The position numbers and the translations under genes are program-made. Shown one piece after another: positions 26,803 through 34,317 of a stretch of 64,000 bases of DNA. This DNA is from Abyssalbus ytuae (GTDB lineage Bacteria > Bacteroidota > Bacteroidia > Flavobacteriales > Flavobacteriaceae): positions 3,286,001 to 3,350,000 of the forward strand of contig NZ_CP094358.1 of the NCBI RefSeq assembly GCF_022807975.1, read 5' to 3'. Numbering within the stretch: the first letter of the stretch is position 1; every line of letters starts with the position of its first letter. Below the pieces are notes generated by a model, which was not told where the DNA came from, ran no database searches, and saw only the letters and a program-made list of their open reading frames with translations.

Positions 26803-27419
26803 TGTTTTATTTTTTTGAAGGATAGGTCAATACTATTTTGTAATACGAGTTTATTTCTCTCTGCTACTTTGCCGTTGCTTGCTCCTTCCAGGGAAAATAA
26901 TTCCTGTACTTTTATTCCCATATGCCCCAAGATGACTTTAAGGTAAGGCTCCATAAAATCATACGGTTCCATAGCGGTGCCTTTGTAAACACCACCTTTT
27001 GCAGTTATTAAATAGGCTTTTTTATTTTCCAGCAAGCCGTAATAACCGTTTTCATTCATATTAAATGTATGCCCGATCCTGACAACCTGGTCTAAATATG
27101 CTTTAAGATTAGAGGGAATATTCAAATTGTATAACGGACTGCTAATTAAAATTTCATCCGCAGCTTTTAACTCGGCAATCAGCTCGTCGGATAAAGCGGT
27201 TGCATTTTTATTTTCAGGCGACATTTGCTCCGCAGGAGTATAAAAACCCTCAATAGTATTATTTTGCAGGTGAGGTAAATGTTGTTTTGCCAGGTCCCTG
27301 TAAATAACGTTTCCACCGGGATTTTCCGCTTTCCACTTTTCTTCAAAGTAATTGGTTAATGCCCTCGAATGCGAACCCCCGGTTCTTGAACTGCAATCTA
27401 TTCTTAACAATGTTTTCAT
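26799..27419 (-). CDS. azoR: FMN-dependent NADH-azoreductase (AzoR family)
   Basis: Flavodoxin-like quinone/azo reductase of 206 residues. The N-terminal FMN-binding segment is LLRIDCSSRTGGSHSRAL, followed by DEILISSPLYNLNIPSNLKAYLDQVVRIGHTF, the conserved AzoR active-site region, and LITAKGGVY. AzoR enzymes reduce quinones and azo dyes with two electrons and protect from electrophile stress. It sits between an ECF sigma factor and a cupin, which suggests a stress-induced detoxification operon. Confidence 0.88.
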   Translation of the reverse strand: MKTLLRIDCSSRTGGSHSRALTNYFEEKWKAENPGGNVIYRDLAKQHLPHLQNNTIEGFYTPAEQMSPENKNATALSDELIAELKAADEILISSPLYNLNIPSNLKAYLDQVVRIGHTFNMNENGYYGLLENKKAYLITAKGGVYKGTAMEPYDFMEPYLKVILGHMGIKVQELFSLEGASNGKVAERNKLVLQNSIDLSFKKIKQ

Positions 27420-27476
27420 GTGTTGATATTTTAATTTCAGTAGAATAACAACACAGAAAAGAAAAACGTGACGGAT

Positions 27477-28307
27477 TTACAGAAAAGGCGATGCTAATTT
27501 TTTGGGGTCAACAACCGAATAAATACTTTTTATTTTCATTCCGTCCAGTTCAAAAACCTGGCAATTGTATAAAACATCCTCTTTGTAAAACAAGATGGCA
27601 GGCTGATGATTTATAATTTTAACTTTAAAAGAGAGGCCGTTTAAAAAAGCTTTGTAAACATATAAAATGAGTTTAGATACATTTCTGGTTCCGGTAGTTA
27701 ACTCTCTTACAACTTTTATATTTTCACCCCCGTCGGCGGCCAGTAAAATATCTTCAGCCAGTAATTTTTCCAAACTGTCCATATCACCCTTTTTTATGAT
27801 CTCTATATAATTTTCTAAAAAGGAAGTATGTTGCGGATGAGGTATACTGTTGGCAGTTTTATGTTCACTCAGTTTAGATTTTGCCCTGCTTAGTAGCTTC
27901 CTGCAATTTTCTATTGAAAAATTAACTGTTTCTGCAATTTCTTTATGAGAATAATTAAACGCTTCTTTTAAAATAAAAACCGCCCTTTCCTTTGCGGTTA
28001 AATTCTCCAGCAAAACCAGCATGGAGTATGTTAAAATATCCTCTTTATTAAGATTATCGTCGGCACTCTCAGTAGAATATGGTTCCGGAAGCCATAGGGA
28101 ATTAGCCGATATTTTACTTCTTCTCTTCTTTAAATTAATAGATTGGTTAATTACAGATTTAATTAAATACCCGGTTTCATTTTCTATTTCCCTGTTATTA
28201 ATTAAACTGTAATTCATGAGGACATCCTGGATCACATCTTTTGCATCTTCCGAAGAACCAAGAATATTATAGGCGTAGGGGAATAATTTAGTATGATAGT
28301 TTTTCAA
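27477..28307 (-). CDS. ECF sigma factor with C-terminal SnoaL-like domain
   Basis: Sigma-70 family factor of 276 residues. Region 2 is at the N-terminus (FPYAYNILGSSEDAKDVIQDVLM), region 4 at about 100-160 (LTAKERAVFILKEAFNYSHKEIAETVNFSIENCRKLLSRAKSKL, named here by its ends L100 and L144). The C-terminal 110 residues form a SnoaL/NTF2-like domain (ENYIEIIKKGDMDSLEKLLAEDI) as in SigJ/ECF41/ECF56 types, where this domain, rather than an anti-sigma factor, modulates activity. It precedes azoR and the cupin gene by 57 bases and probably drives them. Confidence 0.88.
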   Translation of the reverse strand: MKNYHTKLFPYAYNILGSSEDAKDVIQDVLMNYSLINNREIENETGYLIKSVINQSINLKKRRSKISANSLWLPEPYSTESADDNLNKEDILTYSMLVLLENLTAKERAVFILKEAFNYSHKEIAETVNFSIENCRKLLSRAKSKLSEHKTANSIPHPQHTSFLENYIEIIKKGDMDSLEKLLAEDILLAADGGENIKVVRELTTGTRNVSKLILYVYKAFLNGLSFKVKIINHQPAILFYKEDVLYNCQVFELDGMKIKSIYSVVDPKKLASPFL

Positions 28308-28416
28308 ACCTTAATTTTTATAATTAAAGACAGGACAATTTAAATGATAAAAACGTGACATTTTAATGAGAAATTACCATTTTTAAATTCGTCCTTTCAC
28401 ATTTAAACCGGTGGTG

Positions 28417-28836
28417 TTATTGCTTTTCGTAAAGTGAATTTTTTGCTCCCGACAAATATTTATCCCCGTTTATTTCAACTATCGTAAGTATTAAAAAGTA
28501 GGAATGCTTTTCAAGAGTGGTATAAATCAAAACGGTTTGCTGAAACTCTAGTCCCACGAGATTATTACCTATCTTCTTTTGTTGGTTCCATTTCCATTTT
28601 CCTGGTACTTTTTTATTTTCGTATTGAATTACAGCGGTCGAGTCGGGGTTTAGTTTAAAATCGAAGACTATACGCTGAGTAGTGTCAAGGTCGCTAATTT
28701 TTTCGGTTAAATGCCAGTTTCCAACCAGGTCTTCTTTCTTTACCGGATCTATACCGGTTGTTTTTCTGTTATCAACAACGCATGAAAACACTATGGTTAA
28801 TAATAAAATAACAGATGCTTTTTTTAAGATTTTCAT
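28417..28836 (-). CDS. Lipocalin-like hypothetical lipoprotein
   Basis: 139-residue lipoprotein with lipobox LTIVFSC (Cys19). The mature part starts LVGNWHLTEKISD and has alternating strands ending in a hydrophobic C-half (LIYTTLEKHSYFLILTIVEINGDKYL), the layout of small Bacteroidota lipocalin-like proteins (G-x-W near the start). The ligand is unknown. It lies upstream of the ECF sigma gene in the same direction, 109 bases away, and may be a separate unit. Confidence 0.7.
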   Translation of the reverse strand: MKILKKASVILLLTIVFSCVVDNRKTTGIDPVKKEDLVGNWHLTEKISDLDTTQRIVFDFKLNPDSTAVIQYENKKVPGKWKWNQQKKIGNNLVGLEFQQTVLIYTTLEKHSYFLILTIVEINGDKYLSGAKNSLYEKQ

Positions 28837-29034
28837 AATTAATTATTTGCAGGTGGGTTAACATAAGTATAAGGCCGGTATTCACTTTATTTCTGTATCT
28901 GCAAATTTAAACTATTTAACCCGCGGTCAGGAATTTTTAAGGCACAAATCCAACACATTTTACACCCTTAAACCAACTCTGGCAGGTATATTTTTTTTAT
29001 CTTTCCACTCTTAAAAAAACCAATCATAATAAAG

Positions 29035-29910
29035 GTGAAAGAACAACTCTCCCATTTACCCCCACATAAACAAAAAGAACTGCAGGCCCTGGTAGAAGTG
29101 CTCCAAAAAGCCATACACAAAATAGATATGATCTGGCTCTTTGGCAGTTATGCCACCGGCAAATGGGTAGAAGAAACCACTTTTGAAAACGGTACCCGTT
29201 TTGAGTACCGCAGCGATTATGATATTTTGGTGATACTGCCTTATAACGATATAAAAACACATTTTAAGGTAGAGCGGCTTATTAAGAACAAACTGGAAAA
29301 AACAGGGTTGCTCAATACCCGGGTAAGTATTATTTACCACACCCTGAAGGAGGTTAACCTTGCTTTAAGCTATGGCAGCTACTTTTTTGGCGATATTGTT
29401 AAAGAAGGCATACTGTTGATTAAGAACAGTAAAAAGGAACTGGCAAAACCCAAACCCTTAACGGGTGCCGAGAAACAGCAAAAGGCACAGGAACATTTTG
29501 ACCAGTGGTTTACGAGTGCCAATGATTTTTACTGGGGATTTGAGAACTATTTGAATGCTGACAAATTAAAAAATGCTGCTTTTGAACTCCACCAGGCTAC
29601 CGAGCGTTATTTTCATACTACGCTGTTGGTGTTTACCGATTATAAGGCCAAGCAACACGATATAGATCTGCTAAGAAATGACGTAATCCGTTTAGACGAG
29701 CGTTTTGCCACGGTGTTCCCACAAGACACCAAAGAGGAGCGTGATCGTTTTGACCTGCTTAAGCGCGCTTATATTGATGCCCGCTACCGTATGAAAATCT
29801 ATAACATTACCCGCGAAGAGCTGGAATATCTTGCTGAACGGGTGACCCTTTTAAAGGAACTGACCGAGGAGGTTTGCCGGGAAAAAATAGATAGTTTTTT
29901 GATGGAGTAA
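29035..29910 (+). CDS. Single-chain nucleotidyltransferase (MNT) - HEPN protein
   Basis: 291 residues starting at GTG 29035. The N-terminal nucleotidyltransferase domain has IDMIWLFGSYATGKW (GSxxxG) and SDYDILVILP (DxD metal ligands). From about residue 145 a helical HEPN domain follows (AQEHFDQWFTSANDFYWGF, AAFELHQATERYFHTTLL) with RAYIDARYRMKIY near the end, close to the HEPN Rx4-6H region. Separate MntA/HepT proteins form toxin-antitoxin pairs in which the MNT AMPylates the HEPN RNase. Here they are fused in one chain, a form also common as nucleotidyltransferase-HEPN proteins of unknown role. Partner-free function is inferred only. Confidence 0.82.
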   Translation: MKEQLSHLPPHKQKELQALVEVLQKAIHKIDMIWLFGSYATGKWVEETTFENGTRFEYRSDYDILVILPYNDIKTHFKVERLIKNKLEKTGLLNTRVSIIYHTLKEVNLALSYGSYFFGDIVKEGILLIKNSKKELAKPKPLTGAEKQQKAQEHFDQWFTSANDFYWGFENYLNADKLKNAAFELHQATERYFHTTLLVFTDYKAKQHDIDLLRNDVIRLDERFATVFPQDTKEERDRFDLLKRAYIDARYRMKIYNITREELEYLAERVTLLKELTEEVCREKIDSFLME

Positions 29911-29958
29911 GGGTTAAGTGTTCAGTATTCAGTAGGCAGTGTCTGAATAAGGTACTTA

Positions 29959-30456
29959 TTAACCCCCTGAAAGGGATTCTTCTTTACAGATTATTCCGTT
30001 CTGTGAAATTTTTTGGCCGATCTTCGTTGTCATTGTCGCTGTGTAGTACATACAATTACCTTCTATTTTTATTTTAGATACTACAATTCCGTTATTATCA
30101 TTAATCCATTTTTTTTCTTCATCCAATTCAGATATTGAAGAATCAAAAGTCAGACGATAAGTACAATCATCAATCCATTCAATTATTTCGTGTTCAGGAC
30201 TTCCGTTTCCAATCCCGTTTTTCCATTCAACTTGGGTTTTTTCTTCTCGTATAACTATGTATTTCTTTATGGCAGGATCTTTTTTAGGTATAAATTCGGA
30301 AATACTGTCATTGGAAATAATCGTATACTTTGCCGTTTCTTTAATTTCAGGAATATAAAATTGTCCAATTTTAAAATCAGAACAAGTTAACTCCTGTGCC
30401 CTTGTATAAAATCCCAACAATAAGATGGTAAAAAGTAAAAATATTGTTTTTTTCAT
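29959..30456 (-). CDS. Hypothetical secreted protein (165 aa)
   Basis: A signal peptide (MKKTIFLLFTILLLGFYTRAQ) is followed by CSDFKIGQFYIPEI, a start shared with a Flavobacteriia family of small periplasmic proteins that databases sometimes mislabel as DNA topoisomerase IV. It contains EWIDDCTYRLTFD and two further Cys, so disulfides are possible. Function is unknown. It lies in the gap between the MNT-HEPN gene and the RloC-like ATPase without operon links. Confidence 0.7.
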   Translation of the reverse strand: MKKTIFLLFTILLLGFYTRAQELTCSDFKIGQFYIPEIKETAKYTIISNDSISEFIPKKDPAIKKYIVIREEKTQVEWKNGIGNGSPEHEIIEWIDDCTYRLTFDSSISELDEEKKWINDNNGIVVSKIKIEGNCMYYTATMTTKIGQKISQNGIICKEESLSGG

Positions 30457-30720
30457 GTTATGCCTACCTTATGAATTAAGTCGATATTAACTTTACGGCG
30501 ATTAATATATGGACAAATCTACACTATTTACCTGGTTTGCTTACTAAAAAAACAGACTATAAATCCGTACTACCTGGTTTGTTGCACCTTACTTGCTCTC
30601 CAAAGTCGCTCATTTCCGGGGAAGAATAACAAAACTATATTGCGAATAGGCAGGAGACTTAGCAGCAGGGGTTTAAATACATTTTATATTTTTAAAATTA
30701 TAGGCTTGTGCAACGGTTAC

Positions 30721-30737
30721 CGTTGTTGTATGCTGGC
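30721..30737. repeat. Left arm of an inverted repeat bracketing the RloC-like gene
   Basis: CGTTGTTGTATGCTGGC, just past the gene's stop. It is the inverted counterpart of GCTTGCATACAACG at 33071-33084. The bases directly to its left are the dyad CAACGGT-T-ACCGTTG (30711-30725). The 288-base gap 30457-30744 holds no other gene. Confidence 0.5.
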
Positions 30738-30744
30738 TTTTTTT

Positions 30745-33057
30745 TCAGATTGCTTTTTTTAGCGATTCATAATGTTTTTCGTCAAGTTCCAAAAGATTAA
30801 TAAGTTCATTGCAAGCGGTCGGCAGAACCATAATCAGTTCATCGTGTCTAGTTGCTTTTTCAAATGTTGTAAAGTGTGAGAAGTGGTTAAGAGTTTTGAA
30901 ATTATTTACGTTATCCACTAATTGAACAATTCTGTTTTCTACGCTATCGGGTTCATTAGGTATTTTCATTAAGGTATATATTTCTAAAAACCTTCTTAAG
31001 GCATTTGGAATAAGTATATCATAAACATCACCACCGTTGTCAATAGCTTGTTTGTATTTATAAATGAGGCTAAAAAGATAAATATATTCTGATTTGTATC
31101 TTTTTAATGCTTTATCCAAACCTTTAAGAACAGAGTTGTCAGTGTCTATTTTTTGAACTTGATAAAATCCAAAATTTGGTATTTCCTGCTTTTCTCCGGT
31201 CGTTGGGTTCGTTATTTTTTTCCTTTTATTAAGCTGCGTTGAATCTCTTAAAAATGAGAAGAATTCAAAATTGTGAGTTGAGATAAATAATTGCTTAAAA
31301 CAGTTTACAACCTTATCTGGATTATCCGCATCTATATTTTTTCTAAAAAAATAAGAGTTTATAAGAGAGTAAACTTGTGAAATATGATTGGTGTCTAAAC
31401 TTGAAATTGGGTCATCAATAAAAACGATTGTCTTTTGCATTTCTTGTACACCAAGGCTTTCTAATTCTACTAAAAAATAGGAAAACGCAATTGCTGTTTT
31501 TTCTCCTTCGCTTAAATTTCGTGCTGGTCTTGTTTTACGCAAAAGAATGAATTTATCATCTTCAGTAACATCAATTTCTATATCATTTCGATTAAGAAAT
31601 TTTTGTATGAATTTATTTAATTCGTCTTTCCCTTTTGTAATTGTTTTTAATGAATCAAGTTTCTCTTGTTTTAAGTTTTCTTTTATAGTGATATAGTGGG
31701 TATATAGTTTTTGCCAATTTTGTGCATTTTGACTCTTTTCTTTTTTGTCGAAATAATTTTCGTTTTTTAGGAATTTGGCAATAAGGTGCTTTTTCAACTT
31801 TTCTCTTGCTGCATCACGCTCTGTCTCAAAGTTGGATATTAAAGAATTATGAGTTTTAATAACTTCATTAACTTCCAAAAACCAATCTTCAATTTCCTTT
31901 AAGTCGTATTCAGTTTCTACTACTGAAATTTTATTAAATATGTTCCCGTCTTCTTTTCTGGTAAGCTCACTCAATAAGTGATTTAGTTCGAGTAAGTATT
32001 TTGATTTGATTGATTTATGGGATTTAATTTTTAAATCAATTGTTTCTCTCACTTTTTCTGTGAAGTCATTTTTACTTTTTGGTATCTCTATTGAATTAAT
32101 CGCAGTAATTTCTTGATTAATCAAATCCCTTTGTGAAGAAATCCTATCTCTTAAATCTTTAGAAGCATTTGAAAAATAATTATTTAGAGAAGTTATTCTA
32201 TCATTTGTTACTTCATTGCCACAAAAAGAACAAGTATCTGAATTTTCTTCAAATTCTAAACCATCCTTCACCCAACTGTATAAATCCTTGTTTTTTTCTA
32301 AAATGTCAATGACAACGTCCTTTGCAGGTTCTTCTAAAAGAAGGTCATTAACAGAAGTTTTGAAATCGAGTAGTTTTAATTCAATTTCGAATTCATCAAA
32401 AGGTTGAAAGTTATTAGTTGAATTTGACAATATTTTTAAATCTTCGATTTCCTTATTTTCTGAAATGATTAGTGAATCAAGATTGTCCTTTGTTATTGAA
32501 CCTAAAGTTACTTTAAAATGTCCTTTGTCAAATGGAATAGTATTGTTAGAAATAATTAGTCTAATCGACTTGCTTTCTTCTCTGAATCGCCAATTTTCAT
32601 ATTCATTATAAGAATCAATAGGTGGTTGCGTTGAAATCTTTCTCGATTTAACGTATTCAATTATTTCTTCTAACCTTTCTATCTCACTTCGGATTGTCGT
32701 GTTTTCTCCAACGTCAAATGCGATAGGCTCTCCCAATTCAGTTCTAGAATCCCAAGTAAGCTTTGAGTCGACATATTCCTTATTGAAAATAAAAACTGTT
32801 TTGTCATAAGTGTCTAAATTGTCACTATCAAATTCTTGGTTATTTTCTTGTCGAAGTTTAAATTTTGCTTCTGGATAATCTATATGAATTGATTTATCTC
32901 TGAGAGAACAGAATATTCTCGATAAGGTGGTTTTTCCTGAATAATTCCAACCATATATAATATTTTTCTCCTTGAAATCTTGAAGAGTAGAATCTCTATT
33001 CCAATTAAAATCATTGAAAACTCCAAATTTTTCTATGGTAAGTATTCTTTCTATCAT
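30745..33057 (-). CDS. RloC/PrrC-like AAA_13 ATPase, candidate anticodon nuclease
   Basis: 770-residue SMC/ABC-type ATPase. Walker A is GWNYSGKT (36-43), followed by the AAA_13 landmark VFNKEYVDSKL (near 90-100). A coiled middle carries CSFC (C276, C279), matching the CxxC zinc hook of RloC. ABC signature ARNLSEGEKTAIAFSY, Walker B TIVFIDDPISSLD and switch His ISTHNFEFF follow. In the C-terminal domain R688-x3-E692 and a His at 725 (or 728) reproduce the spacing of the Arg-Glu-His anticodon nuclease triad of PrrC (R320, E324, H356). RloC cuts tRNA anticodons during phage attack or DNA damage. Here no restriction system is adjacent. Family placement is solid; nuclease activity is inferred. Confidence 0.75.
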   Translation of the reverse strand: MIERILTIEKFGVFNDFNWNRDSTLQDFKEKNIIYGWNYSGKTTLSRIFCSLRDKSIHIDYPEAKFKLRQENNQEFDSDNLDTYDKTVFIFNKEYVDSKLTWDSRTELGEPIAFDVGENTTIRSEIERLEEIIEYVKSRKISTQPPIDSYNEYENWRFREESKSIRLIISNNTIPFDKGHFKVTLGSITKDNLDSLIISENKEIEDLKILSNSTNNFQPFDEFEIELKLLDFKTSVNDLLLEEPAKDVVIDILEKNKDLYSWVKDGLEFEENSDTCSFCGNEVTNDRITSLNNYFSNASKDLRDRISSQRDLINQEITAINSIEIPKSKNDFTEKVRETIDLKIKSHKSIKSKYLLELNHLLSELTRKEDGNIFNKISVVETEYDLKEIEDWFLEVNEVIKTHNSLISNFETERDAAREKLKKHLIAKFLKNENYFDKKEKSQNAQNWQKLYTHYITIKENLKQEKLDSLKTITKGKDELNKFIQKFLNRNDIEIDVTEDDKFILLRKTRPARNLSEGEKTAIAFSYFLVELESLGVQEMQKTIVFIDDPISSLDTNHISQVYSLINSYFFRKNIDADNPDKVVNCFKQLFISTHNFEFFSFLRDSTQLNKRKKITNPTTGEKQEIPNFGFYQVQKIDTDNSVLKGLDKALKRYKSEYIYLFSLIYKYKQAIDNGGDVYDILIPNALRRFLEIYTLMKIPNEPDSVENRIVQLVDNVNNFKTLNHFSHFTTFEKATRHDELIMVLPTACNELINLLELDEKHYESLKKAI

Positions 33058-33070
33058 TTAGTTTTTTTTA

Positions 33071-33112
33071 GCTTGCATACAACGTATAAATAAAGTCAAT
33101 TGAGACTTTATT
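33071..33112. repeat. Right inverted-repeat arm plus 9-bp hairpin
   Basis: GCTTGCATACAACG (33071-33084), inverted relative to 30721-30737, is followed by AATAAAGTC, loop AATTGA, GACTTTATT (33089-33112). Together they lie immediately upstream of the RloC-like start. Confidence 0.5.
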
Positions 33113-33157
33113 ATAAAAATCTATTTCCTCAGAAATACCGGCTAAAATCATTCTCCT

Positions 33158-33298
33158 TCAATCCCCTGGTTTATGTTTATGGGGTTTTAATTTTGGATGC
33201 TTTGGTTTATTTTCCGGCCGTACACGTCTTCTTTCGTCAGGGGTTCCGTTTTCTTTGTTAGGTTTTGGCCCCGGTTTAATTGCTTTAACAATATCCAT
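33158..33298 (-). CDS. Small Pro/Lys/Arg-rich protein (46 aa)
   Basis: An intact minus-strand frame, ATG 33298 to TGA, encoding 46 residues with the pattern IKPGPKPNKENGTPDERRRVRP and a His/Lys/Pro tail (KPHKHKPGD). It has no hydrophobic segment. Composition resembles other tiny basic Bacteroidota proteins that sit alone between genes. I do not recognise a family; the codons look used rather than random (no rare stops, balanced third positions), but support is modest. Confidence 0.45.
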   Translation of the reverse strand: MDIVKAIKPGPKPNKENGTPDERRRVRPENKPKHPKLKPHKHKPGD

Positions 33299-33575
33299 AT
33301 CTGTTTTTTTAGCGTTCTGGTTTTGCTAAAGTATTGCCTTATTCTTTAATATAATTACGGTAAACCGTAGTGGAAATAAAAGAGTTGTTTAAATGTTGTA
33401 AAACTTATTATCCACTTAACTCAATCACTTCTATTCTGGTTATAAAAACCATATAAAACCTTATTCACTTAGAAAAATATGCTAAAACCGGGGCGGGGGG
33501 AAGGGGTAATAACTGTTTGTTGGTTAAATATAAGTATTTTCTTCTTTTTTTAACAAAAAAGTTTTTTGTTTTTCT

Positions 33576-34143
33576 GCCAGAATGATCTTGTCGGGCAGGC
33601 AAAAACTCAGGAAGGCTGCCGACAAAAGTTTTCTGCTTATCTGAAACCCAGGAATACCGGCGACATAAGTTTTCATGTTTCCTCTGACTCAGGAATGTTG
33701 CTGACAAAAGTTTTTATGCTTCCTCTGACCCAGGAATACCGGCGACATAAGTTTTTATACTTCCTATGACTCAGGAACGCTGTCGACAAAAGTTTTCATG
33801 CTTCCTTTGATTCAGGAACGCTGCCGACAAAAGTTTTCACCTTTCCTAAAAGTTTTAGAAGGCTGGCGCACGTATGTTTCACCTTTCCCCAAACTCAGGA
33901 AGGCCGGCGCACACAGTTTTCTGCCATCCTGACACTCAAAATTAGTCGGCGCACGTATGTTTCACCCTTCCTAAAACTCAGGAAGGCCGGCGCACACAGT
34001 TTTCTGCCAATATGACATTTTAAATTAGTTGTTTCCTGGAGTTTTCAACCAATCCCGCCATAATCCCTTGTCGGGCTGGCCCGCCAGAATGATCTTGTCG
34101 GGCTGGCCCGCCAGAATGACCTTGTCGGGCTAGTAGAATCCCT
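33576..34143. repeat. 27-bp repeat CTTGTCGGGC(T/A)GG, four sites
   Basis: GCCAGAATGATCTTGTCGGGC occurs (first 20 bases quoted as GCCAGAATGATCTTGTCGGG) at 33576, and three tandem 27-base copies start at 34067, 34094 and 34121. The unit includes the stem CGGGC-TG-GCCCG. The outer copies flank the 41-bp minisatellite on both sides. Confidence 0.7.
33608..34020. repeat. 41-bp minisatellite, about ten units
   Basis: Units start at 33608, 33649, 33690, 33731, 33772, 33813, 33854, 33895 and so on with a period of 41-42. Core: CAGGAAnnCYGnCGACA, then AAGTTTTCAT and a T/C-rich tail. The first six units are of one type (GACAAAAGTTTT); the later ones alternate two types (GGCGCACACAGTTTTCTGCC and GGCGCACGTATGTTTCACC), giving an 83-84-base higher-order repeat. 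No gene is present in 33299-34317 apart from this. Confidence 0.85.
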
Positions 34144-34263
34144 GCAATGCTGTGAGCAAGAGTTTTTGGCCTTGTTTCTTAAAGAATACAGAATATTTTC
34201 GTTGCTCGTAAACCTGCCTGCTTACGGTGGGGGGGAAGGCTGTTATTTTTATAAAAGTTACCG

Positions 34264-34296
34264 GTAAAAAAATAACCCGGACTATTCATCCGGGTT
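34264..34296 (-). terminator. Terminator of the MACPF-like gene
   Basis: On the minus strand AACCCGGA, 7-base loop, TCCGGGTT, then ATTTTTTT, 22 bases beyond the stop. Confidence 0.85.
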
Positions 34297-34317
34297 GTTT
34301 TGTATATAACATTTTAA

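Noticed and set aside
30700-33112. Classical integron attC sites around the RloC-like gene
   Set aside because: The repeats do not contain the GTTRRRY / RYYYAAC core sites and no integrase is in view.
33608-34020. CRISPR-like array
   Set aside because: Whole units repeat, including the part that would be a spacer; there are no unique spacers and no cas genes.
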